Source: Stenocarpella maydis
Taxonomy: Eukaryota > Ascomycota > Sordariomycetes > Diaporthales > Diaporthaceae
Assembly (NCBI GenBank): GCA_002270565.1
Contig: NQMI01000175.1
Coordinates: 61,459 to 85,653 of the forward strand
Length of the DNA: 24,195 bases
Direction of reading: 5' to 3'
Shown: piece by piece, positions 9,090 through 20,700 of the stretch
How the letters are laid out: every line of letters begins with the position of its first letter
How positions within the stretch are numbered: the stretch's first letter is position 1
Translations under genes and position numbers: made by a program
Notes under the pieces: generated by a model
What the model saw: the letters and a program-made list of their open reading frames with translations, nothing else
Databases searched by the model: none
Told to the model about the DNA's origin: nothing

Positions 9090-12000
9090 CTAGTACTCCA
9101 TTGGCGTAGGGTGACCCTGAGTCACATCACCTGGCGTGATCGGGCTGGGGCCAGCTCCAGAGTGAGGCGTTGGTCCCCTGGACGCGTATGCCGGCACCGC
9201 GTGGTTATCATAAGGTCCTGCACCTGGCGGCATGAGATTCATCCTCGTGCCCAGCTCCTCTTTGGAGGGCAGTCCCTCCTCCAAGCCTTGGAGGACCCGA
9301 AGGTCTACAGCGAGACTGCTACTATCCTGGGCCACAATCTCGAAAAACTCGATCGTTTTCCTCAAGAGTTGCCGCAGCTGCCTCTCATCGACGTATTGTC
9401 CAAGCAACGGGTCATGGTAGGCAGCAGCGAGTGTGATCAGGTTGCCCCATTGCCTGTAGTCAAGGTCAGTATTTAAGAGACGAGCTTAGATAAGTGGGAG
9501 GAGAGGTTGGGACACATACGCATGTGCCGTTCCAAAAACGTTGGTGATAATGAAGCGTTTGTCCTCCAGGCCGTGGAAAGCCATAGTACTGTTAATGACG
9601 GCGTCGATTCCCTTTCTTGCGTTCTCGAAAACGATAGGGTCGATATCACTCGGACTCCTCGCATCGCTTCTCACAGTGGCCCATCCGCCCGCATCTTCAT
9701 GCGGGATGGCTCGCTCCGAGTCTTCCGAAAAGGCATTGCTACGCTTGTGCGAAAAGTCCAGCACCGTCTTGATCGAAGGACGGTAGGTGATAACATTAGC
9801 ACCCCAGAACTTGGCGCGGATGCGTGCGGATAGGATATCTCTCGCTGGTGGGTCGCTCCTCTCAAACTTGTACATTCCAAGCCATACGTGGCTGCGATTC
9901 ACCAGGTCTTCTTCAATCTCCTCCAGGATGGCCCTCTGCTGGGTAGCATCAGGCTTCTTGTTGGGATCATAGAGTGAACCGGAGATCCTGTTCAAACGTT
10001 TCCGCAAATAGAGCTGTGCGGCGTAGCTGAACGCAACAGCGGTTGAGAAGCCCAGCGTTTCTTGCATCACCGAGAGGTTCGGGTACGGCAGCAAGTCTTC
10101 GTACTGGAGAATTCCCGAGGGAACCAGGTTCAACTCAGCGAGAATGTCACTGCGGCAGTCAGAGGATGGGCCGATGCGGCGCGGATCGGAGCAGAGCACT
10201 CACCTCTCCAATTGACAGCAGGACCAGAACGCGATAAGAAGCTTGCAGTCCACGGGGTTATTGTTCTCTGGTTCAGGGTTGTCCTGCAGTCTTGGTCCAT
10301 CCTGATCTTCTGTTTCCCACCCCGCCTGTCGTCTGAATCGGTCCATTGATCTGCGATTGTCAGCGGGGTCTCCACGCAGTACGAGATTATGCTACTTACG
10401 GCTGAAGCTTGTCAATGATCGCCGAGCATGCAAATCTGATGTGTCGGAAGCTAGGAATCACGCGTCCGAGCTGTCCATAATAGAGACAGGCGAGAATGTG
10501 GGCCTGGATATAGTTCAGCTTGTAGCTGCCGAAATGGTTGCCCAGGATGTCGGTCGCATATGCGAAGTACTCGAGACCAGGTATGATTTCATAGTTCTTC
10601 TTGGGTGGTGCAGGCGAAGCGGCGCTAGTTGGCGCTGCTTGCATCGACGAGCGTCGGCTGGCACCTGGGCGCTCCTGGTCTTTTGGTGACGGTAAGCCAG
10701 CTTGCCCGGGAGACTGAGAAAGAGCACTGGACGGCGGGGAGCCCTGGTTTGGCGAGGTTATATGACCATTTCGGACAAGTGGTGACCCCGAATTTAGCAT
10801 CTCCTTCTCGGGGGGGTCCGGCAACTTTCGATCCCTCCACATGCAGATTTTGCCCAACGCTAGTACAAGCAGGACCAACGCATGTTGGACAGAGCGTTGG
10901 GGCTTCTGCTTCTTCGGCGCCGGTCCTGCTTCCACGCCATTGGGGATGGGCGAGCGTTTGCGCTTCTTCTCGTGTTCAAATGATGGCTGAGCCGCTTTTT
11001 CGTGGTGGTTGGTGAACTGGGCAACCCTTCCGTGCTTTTTGCTACTACCTGAGGCACTTGAGACTTCCTCGAGGAACGTGTAAACCATGGCATCCAGATC
11101 TCCTGGGGGAATCAAGGGGTGCATGTTCTGTATATAGTCCTTGTAGTGCTGAACGTAGGTATGGACCTTGGCGGGTTCGAAATCCAAAACGGGGTCTGGA
11201 CGACCCTGGACTCTCAAGTCGGCCTGGTAGCCACCGGGTGGGGACAGACCCCCAATCGGACCCCAGTCAGTACCACCCGAGGGGGATGCGTGGTCGCCAA
11301 CCGAGGCATCATCTGGTATGTCCATCAGATGGTCGTATGTGGAATCGCGGTCTACTGCGCGAGAAGTAGACCCCTCACCGCGCCCGAAAAGAGGCAATTC
11401 GCCACGATCTTCCTCGTATCGTTGTGGATAAATCTCGATGTACTTGATGTGCTCGCGGTCCAGTAACGGCTTCACCAGCCTCTTGACAGCGGGCCACATG
11501 AGAAGTCGCCCCGCTGGAGTCGTGTGGTTGTGAGGGAACGGTGGCGGTTGTGGCTGAACTGGGTTTCCGGGCGGTTCCTCGTTCCCTTCTTCTTCGTCCA
11601 ACAGTCGCATCCGCTTGGCTGCAGAGTGTGGGTCCGGCGCGCCGTTCGCCATCTCCTCGTCAGCGTGCGAGGAAGATGATGACTCGTCAACGTCCGCAAT
11701 CGGCTGCGGAGTTGCTGCTCTCGGCTCCTCTTTGACGTAGTCATCCATATCTGGTGGCCCAAGCATGCTGTGGGAAGACCCGGTCCGAACGATACCCTTA
11801 AGCTCCCGGATTTCGGATCTGACCTCGCCCAGGCCAGCCGTGAACTTTTCGTCATATGACTGCAGCATGCTCTTCATAGCATCCAGTATGTCTTGCGTTG
11901 CCTTGTCTTGCCTACGGGTTGCGCGTCAGTGAAAACGGGGATCCACCATACAGAAGTGGACCGCACACTCACTGCTTGGGAGCTGGATCGCGATATTGAC

Positions 12001-12903
12001 AATTTATGCTCTTGTCAGTACAGTTCTTGCAGGGCTTATTCTCGTCACATTTTGCCTTGAGCTGTCGACAGCTCTCACATGCCTGGAATTTCGTAAGTGG
12101 GCTGTTCACCTCGCCTGTCGCGACACTCCACGGCGACATACCTGCGAAGCCCTCTGAGATTTCCGCTTACTCGCGGCCGTGTATGTAGTGATGGGATAGG
12201 GACCGTCTGGTCCCATCGGCGGGGGGTACATCGGACTCTGGTCATACGGGGTAGGTGGTGGCTGAGGATGAGGGGGCAACGGCGTGGGAGGCGGGTGAGG
12301 GTAGTTCTGATGCCGGTACATCTGCCCCGGACCGTTGTCGTAACTCATGTGCCTCCTCTCCTCCATATGGCCCGGAGGAAGAGGGGCAACATGCGGAGGG
12401 GGCGGCGGGAGAGACTGCTCGTGGCCGTTGCCGGTGGAGTTGGGCCTGCGTAGCTGGGGCAGCGTAACGTCGTCCGACTCCCTCTTCACCATAGACTCTC
12501 GGTTCGCAGGTTGATATCCGGGTGGCGGGTAATGTTGGTGCGCTGGAGAGGGAGGGGGCTGGTGATGGTTGTCCTGGATGTGGGCGTACCGCTCTGGCTC
12601 ATGTTGTCGGCGGTCATCAAAGGGCTGCGGCGGCGGCGGCGGCGGCGGCGGCGGCTGATGAGGCGCGTGCAGTTCTTGAGGACGGTGAGGGAATGTATGG
12701 GGAGGATGAGAGAGATGCGGTGAGGGCGAGTACTGAGACGAGGTAGGAGGAGGAAGAGATGGTGGGTGTGGATGGTGGGCAGCAGATAAAGGTTGCCCGG
12801 GATGCGGCAGCGAGACACCATGACCATGATGTGATGGCCCCGCTGGCCACGAGGGAGGACCAGTCGAGAGGCGCGGCCGCTTGCTTTCATGCCCTTGGTC
12901 CAT
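9090..12903 (-). CDS. Zn2Cys6 fungal-specific transcription factor, six exons, 1174 aa
   Basis: Exons (minus) are 12903-12142, 12082-11973, 11911-10400, 10350-10204, 10149-9520 and 9453-9090; the introns are 49-66 bp, start GTATGT, GTGAGT or GTAAGT, and keep the frame throughout. Visible: KRPR near residue 8; a Pro/His-rich region up to about 240 with a nine-proline run; basic ASKRKSQRASQ; then a canonical cluster with cysteines 256, 259, 266, 272, 275 and 282; a likely coiled-coil linker at 291-334; acidic/Ser-rich 345-410; and the fungal-specific transcription factor region from about 540 (VHTYVQHYKDYIQNMHPL) to about 900, with WSCCQLESDILAEL near 831-844. Low-complexity inserts near 575-630 and 650-730 (including KKRKRSP) interrupt it. 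The C-terminus is Gly/Pro-rich. Inferred role: nuclear DNA-binding regulator; targets unknown. The start ATG has a strong context (AAGCATGG). Resemblance to EBR1- or CLR-1-type regulators is only a guess. Confidence 0.93.
12628..12654 (-). repeat. (CGG)9 trinucleotide repeat encoding polyproline
   Basis: Nine uninterrupted CGG units on the + strand are read as CCG proline codons in exon 1 of the Zn2Cys6 gene, within the Pro/His-rich N-terminus. Because the unit is 3 bp, length changes would alter the proline run without shifting the frame. Confidence 0.9.
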
Positions 12904-12940
12904 GCTTCAAGGAGGTAAGGTATATGTGAAGCAGGTACAT
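12887..12940 (-). promoter_or_regulatory. Upstream ORF overlapping the Zn2Cys6 start codon
   Basis: An ATG at 12940-12938 opens a 17-codon frame that ends in TGA at 12889-12887, beyond the main ATG at 12903 and in a different frame. Its context is weak (T at -3, T at +4), while the main ATG has A at -3 and G at +4, so leaky scanning would be expected. If the transcript includes it, it should lower translation of the factor. It matters only if the transcript starts upstream of 12940 and no intron removes it. Confidence 0.5.
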
Positions 12941-14087
12941 GAATACCTAGACCCCGGGAAAGAGATGAAATTTGAGAATGAGTTAGGGCACCGCGTCGGG
13001 GGGGGGGGAGCAGCTCAGCACAGAGCAAGCCTCAGAGCAACAAAAGGAGCACAGCCAACAGCAACGGCGGAAAGTCAGGCAGCAAGCGCAGTCGCGGAGG
13101 CCATGGGGTGGATGCCCGTGTGTGACTCTAAGGGCAGATCGCCCAGGACTCTTCTTCCGGCAGCACTGGTAGGTACAAGGAGCAAAGGGCGGAGAGGGCA
13201 GAGTCTCGGTTGACGACAAGGAAATCTGGACCTTGGACCTGAGACTGAGAAGCCGGGGCCGGGACCGGGAGCTGGGAGGAGGAAGCTGAGGATCTGGACG
13301 TGGTGCGCCTGGGAGCAAGAGCCAGCGCAAGAGCGAGAGCCAGAGCTTGGTGATGGGCCGGGATCAGACCGGACAAGGGTAGAGATTCGAGAAGGCCAAG
13401 GTCCTGGCCGGTAAGAGGTACGTATCTGAGGCGGGCGTGGCAGTACGTAGTGGTACTGTGAGAGAGACTGGCCCTGGACCGTAAGGGTTGGCGATGGAGG
13501 AATGTGCGCAGGGCCTTGCCTCGGGGGGGAGGGGGCGTCGAGCGATCAAGGCACAAGTTACTGTGTGATCGATCGAGTCCGGGATTCGGATGGATCGTGG
13601 AGCCTGCCAGTCTTATTGGCCTGGACAAAGCGATATTTGACCAGCAGGTGCCGAGATATGAGATGTGCGTATGAGTTTGTGTGCTTGCGCCTGCTGGCTG
13701 TTACGGCAGCGGCAGCAGCAGTGGCAGCAGCAGGCTGGGTACAAACGGGCCAGGCAGGGTCTGGCTGTGGGCTTTCCGGACGGGAGGTACGGATGATGGG
13801 GGGTGGACAAGCCGGGTCAGGGTGCAAATAAGCGCACGGCGGATGGAGGGCGAGCTTGCGAGGCCTGAGGGTGACTATGGTACGGACGAGGGAGGGACGG
13901 GATCAGGATCTCGTCAAAATGTGGTCGTCGCGCGTGAGAGAAAAGCCCGGCAGCTTGTGTAATGATTTGTTCGTCAGAGGTCCAGGCCGGCACAAGGTTT
14001 AGGTTTGAAAGGGATAGAGAGTAGTAAGTGGTATGTAGTAAGTAGTAACGTAGCCGGACCGGGTATAGGCTTGAGCCTGCATGCGAG

Positions 14088-14142
14088 CAAGGCAAGGTAA
14101 GGTAGCAGCCAGACAAGGCAAGGCAAGGTCAGGTAAGGTAAG
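14088..14142 (+). repeat. Imperfect CAAGG/TAAGG pentanucleotide array
   Basis: The region consists of units such as CAAGG, TAAGG and CAGGT, interrupted near 14104-14112. A neighbouring AGTAGTA-type simple repeat covers about 14020-14048. Confidence 0.75.
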
Positions 14143-14354
14143 CTTGAGGCGGCGAGATAGTGCTGCGTATCGAACGGTAGCGTCCGTCGTCCAGTGTCGT
14201 CGCGCGCGGGGGAGCAGGATAAGCACGGGACTGATCGACGGTTGGGCAGCGACGGACGAGCCAGAGACTGTGAAGAGCCCCAGATCCTGCTTGATTCAGC
14301 AGGGTACGAGGCACTGACCTTTTTTCGTTGCTGTGCGTTCTCGTCGTTGCTGTG

Positions 14355-14374
14355 CTGGGCTGGGCTGGGCTGGG
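14355..14374 (+). repeat. (CTGGG)4 microsatellite
   Basis: Four exact CTGGG units lie in the region upstream of the Zn2Cys6 gene, 33 bp before the CAG array. Confidence 0.9.
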
Positions 14375-14403
14375 CTATGCTGACTGATGCAAGAAGCAGC
14401 CGC

Positions 14404-14407
<4 letters not shown>

Positions 14408-14434
<27 letters not shown>
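14408..14434 (+). repeat. (CAG)9 trinucleotide repeat
   Basis: Nine uninterrupted CAG units lie upstream of the Zn2Cys6 gene. The open frames through them (polyalanine, polycysteine or similar) are not credible genes, so this is treated as a non-coding microsatellite. Confidence 0.9.
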
Positions 14435-14438
<4 letters not shown>

Positions 14439-14644
14439 TAACAGCGAGAGGGCGGGCAAAGTGGTAGTGGCAGTGGCAGCAGCGTGTGCGTGCAGGGTGC
14501 GTGCAGGGACGGGGCGACGGGGCCGGTGGCGGCGAAGACGGTGGCACACCTTTTTTTTTTTTGGACGGGTCACTTTTGTAATGCCCAGGGAAGTGACCGA
14601 CTGGCTCAGGAACAGGAAACAGGAGCTGGAAACAGGGACGGCGC

Positions 14645-14664
14645 AGGACAGGACAGGACAGGAC
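14645..14664 (+). repeat. (AGGAC)4 microsatellite
   Basis: Four exact AGGAC units occur in a row in the same upstream region. Confidence 0.9.
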
Positions 14665-16135
14665 AAGCCACAGCACGCGCCAGGTTTGACCGGTCGCACT
14701 GGCCGAGGAACACAACGAGCTAGGGTTTTGGCAGCCGTGTGGATTTGAGAGAGGTGGATCCTGGCGAGATGGACGAAGGAAATGCCGAAATCGAGGGCCA
14801 GGCGAAAACTCAGAAAAGGCGTCAAGTGTCCTCGGAGTGGGGAGGGAAAGCCGTCAAACAAGCGAGTGCTTCGTCTCGACCTGTATGTCTCTTGTCTCTG
14901 TTTCTGGCCCGGCCTGTCTAGTCGTTTGTTTTTGCTTTGCTTGCCTGCTCTAGCTGCCTGCCGAATAGAATAGACTCGACTAGCTCGAGGACGGGAGGGG
15001 GGAGGGGGTAGAGAGAGGTGGGAAGGAAAGAGGAGGGGCCCAAAAAAATTAATTACAAAAAAAACCCAGAGCGGCCAGAGGCACGAACGTTTCGCGACGC
15101 GACCGGGAGGTGCGGTGCGGTACGATGTGAATACGTACGATGTAATGCAATGCCATTTGATGGCAGGAGAATCGGAGAATTGACTTGGACCCGACTCGAA
15201 CTCGAACAACAGGCCAGTGCGGGACGGCCACCAGGGAGAGGGAGGCGCTCTGCCCGCTTTACTTCTCCAACCGCTGCGTCAAATCAAATCAGTCAGGCAG
15301 TCAACAACCAACGACCTCTACACAGTACCTGCCCTGCACTTGACTCCTCCGGGGGTTCCAGCAGCGCAGGGAGAGCGATAGAGAAAAAGGAAGGGGGGAG
15401 AAACGCACAGACGGTACCTGCTCGACGCATGATACTGTGCCGTGCCGTGCGGTACCTCGACGGTGGTGGACGGTAGAGTACGGAGTACGCACAATACACT
15501 ACCCGTACGAGAGCAGAGGCCACGGGAAAGAAAGCGAGGTCCCAGCATGGTGACAAATCCGCACTAGGCAATGTGCGCAACGTGTCAGGTACCTGCGACA
15601 AGGGTCAGCCAGTGGCAGGCATGGGCCCACGGGACACCAGGCTGGCAGGGGTTGGCCTGCCGGAACGGAGTCAAAACGGTGAAGCTTGTGGGGACAGCCA
15701 TGACGAGGCACCAAAAGCCAATCAATCAATCAGTCACGCTCAACTCATCAGGCCAGTCAGTGCTCTGGCTGTTGGTGGCCGAGGGGAGCAAAGAGAGATG
15801 CTCACCACCACCCCCCATGTCGAGATTGGGGCCATGGGCGTGGCAGAATTTGCAGCATTGATTCTGGCAGTGGGGATCATGCTACGCGCCCTCTCTCTCT
15901 TGAGAGGGTGCCCCGGCAGAGCCTCGGTGGTCTGGACTGGAGTACGGAGTACTTGGTACCTCGATCGGATGCTTCTTTCCTGGGGACCCCCGATGCCATG
16001 CCCTCCCTCATGCACGGCATGGCTAGCTAGTCCACCTGCGCTGGCGCTGCCGTGCCGTGCCACACAGCAACATGGCTCGCTGTGTAGTGTAGGCCAACTG
16101 CTGCACGGCAAGCTCTGCGCCAGATAGGATAGCAT

Positions 16136-16200
16136 GGGATGGGGTGGGATGGGATGGGGTGGGGTGGGACGGGGTGGGATGGGATGGGATAGGATAGGAT
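16136..16200 (+). repeat. GGGAT/GGGGT pentanucleotide array, G-rich
   Basis: Thirteen 5-bp units run in register, mixing GGGAT, GGGGT, GGGAC, AGGAT and ATGAT. Nearly all units of the first eleven carry a run of three or four G, so the + strand has potential to form G-quadruplexes. The array decays at the 3' end into AGGAT-like units to about 16215. Confidence 0.9.
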
Positions 16201-17610
16201 ATGATAAGGATAGGACAGATTGGATAGTCAGCCTACCTACAACCAATTCCTCTACTACACTACTACTCCTACTACTTCCTGTAGTACACGTACTACTACT
16301 GACTGGCCTCTGCGGGGTCGTGGGACAGGGCGGTGAAAGGCAGTGGTCGCTTTCGGCTGCGCAGCATGCATGTGCGTGCAGCAGCGCGGTGCAGGTTGCG
16401 TGGTGCATGCTTCTTGGGGGCGGCGTGTCTTGTCCCACTTGGTCCCCTCCACGACGTAATCGCGTTATTGCATAAACTAACATGCAACCGACACGTGATC
16501 CCTGCCCTGGCGCTCCCACATGTGGTGTTTTCCGTGGATGTGAGTGGTACTACACTGCCGTCCAACGATTACCACCCAGCCAGCCGCTGCGACTCCAGAG
16601 AGCCGAGGAAGTGGCGACCTCATTTCAGAGCCCAAAAGCATTGGCATAAATATCCTTCTGAAGGGGTAACGGCTCGTGTCGCCTCCTCGGGCTTGGACAC
16701 GCCGCAGCCCCCTCTTGCTGTTCTAAGAAAAGACGAAACAGATCTAGCGCATCCGGTCCGACTGGAATTTTCTGTGAGTGGCAAAGGATGGGCGGTCCGG
16801 CATCAGGCAAAAACGTGGCCGACGCTCCCTCCAGAAAATGCAGGTCGCCAGGCCAGGTCGCTTCGGTAGAGGCATTTGCCAAGCCGACAGACCACATCCC
16901 AGCACTGTGTATGGGCAGGCTGGTCGGCGGAGCCTGCTGGAAGGAAGACCCTTGGCCGTTGTTGAAGCCCGTCACTATCATGTCTCCATAGAAGGATTTG
17001 ACCCTGACCAAAGAACGGGTCAGAGGCGTCAGGACAGCCCGGCCAGTGGCACCGAGGCATCCAGGGAGGCTGTGAATAATACAAGGGACGAGTGGAAGAG
17101 AAGCGAAGGGAAAGGAAGGGCGAAAGGAACCACTGCGGCATCGCTCAGCATTGCCACGGCACGCGGTGGACCTCGTGCCGCGAAAGGGGCTGTCCTGCTC
17201 GCTCCTTGCGGGAGGCATGGTCCATGAGGCACGGGGCCTGGAGATGGCACAGCACGGTCCTCATCTTGCTGGGCTGGCTGGGGTGGTTAAGACATTCCCA
17301 CTTGCAATGGACCACGGCTTAGTGTAGCTGCATGGCTCCTGGGCCGGGATTGCGCCCTGGACCAGCAGCTGTCACATCTCACCCCGGGGCGATCTTGACT
17401 GATCAGATCACATCTCCGATTGAGGCCGGCTGGCCGGCTGGCTGGACCTGCTGACGGGGCGGCGCCCGTTGAAGCGAACAATGGGGTGGTGCTGGCGAAA
17501 AGGCTCACAGAGCCAGCCACTCTTCACGCAATATCTCAAACACAAGAGAACTGGATAGTCCTTGGAGAGGGCACTGATGGCTTAGAAGGTGCAGGGTGGG
17601 GCTCTCTCTC

Positions 17611-17651
17611 TCTTTTTTTTTCTCTTTTTTTTGGGGGGGCGGAGGGGGGGG
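17611..17651 (+). repeat. CT/T tract followed by G tract
   Basis: A CT dinucleotide run and T-runs (17611-17632) switch abruptly to G-runs of seven and nine (17633-17651). It is simple sequence with an extreme strand switch and no coding interpretation. Confidence 0.85.
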
Positions 17652-17700
17652 TTGTTGTTGCTGTCGATAACCACGTCCTCCGAAGGGCCCCCTGTGTGCC

Positions 17701-20700
17701 CATCCCCGCCCGACAGGCGCCCTGGACAATGAGCTGATTTTGACCTTATTGCGACGGGGTCGTCGGCGGCCCTAGCCAACCCTGCCCCTATGACCACCGC
17801 AACGGTGAGGTGTCAGTGATCGCTCTGGTCGCCCTGGCATATCAGATCCGGGCAGGGGTGGAGACTGAGGCTTTGACAGCTCCAGCTGAGCTGAGATGCC
17901 CCAGGGCTCGCGGTGGGATTCTTGTGTGCCTGGCCTGGCGTGTTACTAGACCGCCTCGGGTGCTGTGCGCGTCTATGATGAGGCTGGCGACGCGAGGTCG
18001 CGTGGTGACTTTATGGATAGCACCGCAACCGCATCCCTACCTAGGTAAGAATAGCCCTCACAGCTGAGCCTAAGCCTAGACCAGCCCTCGCTTCGACCTG
18101 TCGTTGCTGACACCATACCCAGCTCGGAATGGGCTCGCGAGACGAGGCGCGGCCCGCTGGCCGACCATGCAATGCAGGCACGAGGACCAAAGAAAAAGAG
18201 AGAGGGTCGACAACGCCAGCTGGTCTTGGAGAGTATATGCGCTGGCGAGCCCGCGAGAGCACCTGTGTAGCCAGGCAGCGACCGAGCTAGACCAGGCGTA
18301 GGCTGTTTCATTGTCAAATCACTCATGTTTCTCAGCCCTTCATTGCCGGCCATTCTCGCCTGCTTTGACAGGGGCTCGCCCTGAAAGTGGGGATGGCGTT
18401 GAAAACTCTCGTTACAGTGCAGACGTCAAGACCACGACCTCTTTATTCCGCACGCTGCGAACCTCGCCAGTCTCGAGCCTTGCAAGCTACTCTCTCTCTC
18501 TCAAAGATGCTTCCATGGGCTGCCATCCATGTGTTTCATACCACCATCACGACCATGGGTAGCAGCGCAACGCCGCTGTTGGATCGAGACGACACACGAT
18601 CCTAGCATCCGACCAACCGAACTCTCCCCCGTGACCACGCCCTCATGCTCGTCAACGCAGCACTGACCGCCACTTACCCTGCCCTTTGGCCAAATCTTCG
18701 AATCTGATCCTCAACCCTGTCTGGGCCTTGCAAAAATCGGGGTGACCTGCGCACAGTGGCCCGGTGTGCAAGCCCATCAAGTGGGCCTATCGTGACCTCG
18801 AAGCGAAATCAAGGTTTGGCTTCCGGGCAGGGGCGGGTGCCAGCTGCCTGGGCACCGCTTTTTCTCGTTGCAATGGGGGAAAAAGTCCCGAACGCGATGA
18901 AAGAGCGGTCCAAACCCCCAGGCTCCCTTTTTGTTGTTGTCTATCTCGCCATGTCGGAGCAAGCGAACAATGGAAGCGGGCAGTGTTTGCTCAGTCCAGA
19001 GATCACAATAGCACCCGACGGCATGCCGATCAGCATACCCACGCCCTAGCTGGCAACGTGTATGCACGTGCAGACAACCCAGAGGAGCAAAATATCCCAT
19101 GACCAACTGACAAGCCGGTGCCATTCCCTTCTTGGCAGCCTATTGTCAAGTATACACTAGACCGCTTTTCAGGTCCCAACAACTTTTTCCAAGGAAAAAC
19201 CGTAAGGCTCATTTATCCACCGACGGCCCGCCTGTTTCGTGGTGTCAGGGAAACACCGTGCATGGCCGGCTAAGGGCAGCAAGGTCGGTAAAGGCTTCGA
19301 GTTTAGCTGTATTGGCTTGCCCCTGATGTCCTGGCCCGCCTTCTGCCACGGCTCTCGCCACTTTCGAGGCGGTCGGTCGCTCTCAAATTCAGGTGGCAAG
19401 TTACTACACTATTGGCTTCATTTTCTGCTTGATGCGGCCTGCCTCGTGGCCGGACTAGCTCAGTTAGCCAGCCTAAAACAGTACGAGGTACGTGCGGCAC
19501 AGTATCTCTTGGGCAGAGAACTCGCAGACGACCTTGATTCTCGGCCCTCAAACGGTGGAAATACGTACGGTAGGGCATGGTTCGCCCCATTGATGTCTGT
19601 GGGGGCCCTCCCTCGTGATGTATTTATTCATTGAGGCATAGTCCCCACCCTTGGAAGTATTATGCTTGTTTTCTGGAAGCTTTCGAAACATCAAATCCAG
19701 ATTCGGCCGTGGGGCCTTTGGTCTTTGCTGATGACGAGCAAGCTAGGACAGATGAGAACGAGAGGGGAGACAGAAGAAAGAACAAATTGGTCCCAGAAGC
19801 GTTCTGAGCCGCTCCATTTCCCATCCGAGGGAGACCCTCATTCAACAGTTCACAAAACCACGGCTACACCGGCACGACCGGGGGGGTCGAAGTCAAGGGG
19901 CTACCAGACCTGCATTCACCGACCCCAAGGTTCTATGCTCACCTGATAGGAACTCCGACATCGTCATTGGTGTGAACAAGCTGTTCTCATGGCAGCCTCG
20001 GCCCGCCCATCGACAACTTAAACTTTTGACGCAACACCACAACCAACTGTTGCGATGTTTGGCTCTTACTTGACCACAGATCCTTGGTGATCACATCAAA
20101 GCTGGTACACTAATTCAGTAGGTGATTAGCATTAATTACGTTTGTCTGCTCGTCAGGCCTTTCGGTGTGTAAGACGCACAGCTTGATGCATTCCAGGCAC
20201 TTTAGAGTCTGGTCTAGCCGTGGGAAATGGATCGTTAAGCTGGGGTGGGCAGTTGGGGTAGATGATGTATTGGCAATGCATTGATTGCCGGTGGTACCGA
20301 AGACCCCTATAGTTACAATCAGTCATATGCACCTGACCCAGGCGGCACTACCTCTATACCGTATCCGCACATTCAAGGAATGGATCAGATGACACGGCAG
20401 TGTGGATAACCGCAGGTGTGATAATTAGCATAAATCATACTCTAGCTCATACTCGTCGGCGACCCATGGACTTCGAAGCAGTCAGGACAGGAAAAGGCGC
20501 ATGTGGCCCCAGTTTCCGACGAAGAGATGCGGGTGCTGGGGCGCGCTACGAGCGATCTTGCTTCACATCTGCAGCCCCAGCTCGATTTGTCGATACATGC
20601 GCCGCGAACAAAGCGCCACCCCGTTTCCTGGGGCGCCTCTGATGGGCGCGTAAATCTCTTGCATCTGATTCAGGTCTCCTCTTTATGACATGTCAAGTCC

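Larger units (their letters stand above)
12904..15500 (-). promoter_or_regulatory. Probable 5' leader and proximal promoter of the Zn2Cys6 gene
   Basis: No credible gene is present, although GC-rich sequence leaves long chance frames (the largest is 13974-15209 on the - strand, low in complexity and without domains). Read towards the gene, the region is rich in CT tracts, as common in fungal leaders. It carries an 11-G run at 12998-13008, a CAAGG-type array at 14088-14142, CTGGG, CAG and AGGAC arrays, and a 12-T run at 14551-14562. The transcription start cannot be placed from sequence. Confidence 0.5.
15501..17700. other. Distal upstream region, no gene seen
   Basis: The region is GC-rich with no reading frame that resembles protein; frames at 15740-16519, 16333-16869 and 16625-17218 overlap on opposite strands and lack domains. 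It holds the GGGAT/GGGGT array at 16136-16200, a TACTAC-rich stretch at about 16250-16302, one of two copies of GAGTACGGAGTAC, and a pyrimidine-tract/G-tract junction at 17611-17651. It may be distal promoter of the Zn2Cys6 gene or a non-coding transcript. Confidence 0.45.

Noticed and set aside
13974..15209. 411-codon open frame on the - strand
   Set aside because: It is rich in Ser, Pro, Ala and Arg, runs through CAG, CTGGG and AGGAC arrays, has no recognisable domain, and overlaps open frames on both strands; it is typical of GC-rich non-coding DNA.
15740..17218. Overlapping frames of 178-259 codons on both strands
   Set aside because: They pass through microsatellites and lack any protein-like pattern of conserved hydrophobic blocks.
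19455..19471. TAGCTCAGTTAG resembling a tRNA A box
   Set aside because: No matching B box (GGTTCRANTCC) at the right distance and no cloverleaf stems.
18672..19945. Isolated - strand splice-donor words (GGTAAGT near 18677, CAGGTGAGC near 19942) that might belong to 5' leader introns
   Set aside because: No acceptor or exon chain can be tied to them; such words occur by chance in a region of this size.
20446..20691. Short + strand open frame of about 80 codons near the right edge
   Set aside because: It has mildly protein-like composition but is short, overlapped by another frame, without a recognisable domain or clear splice sites.
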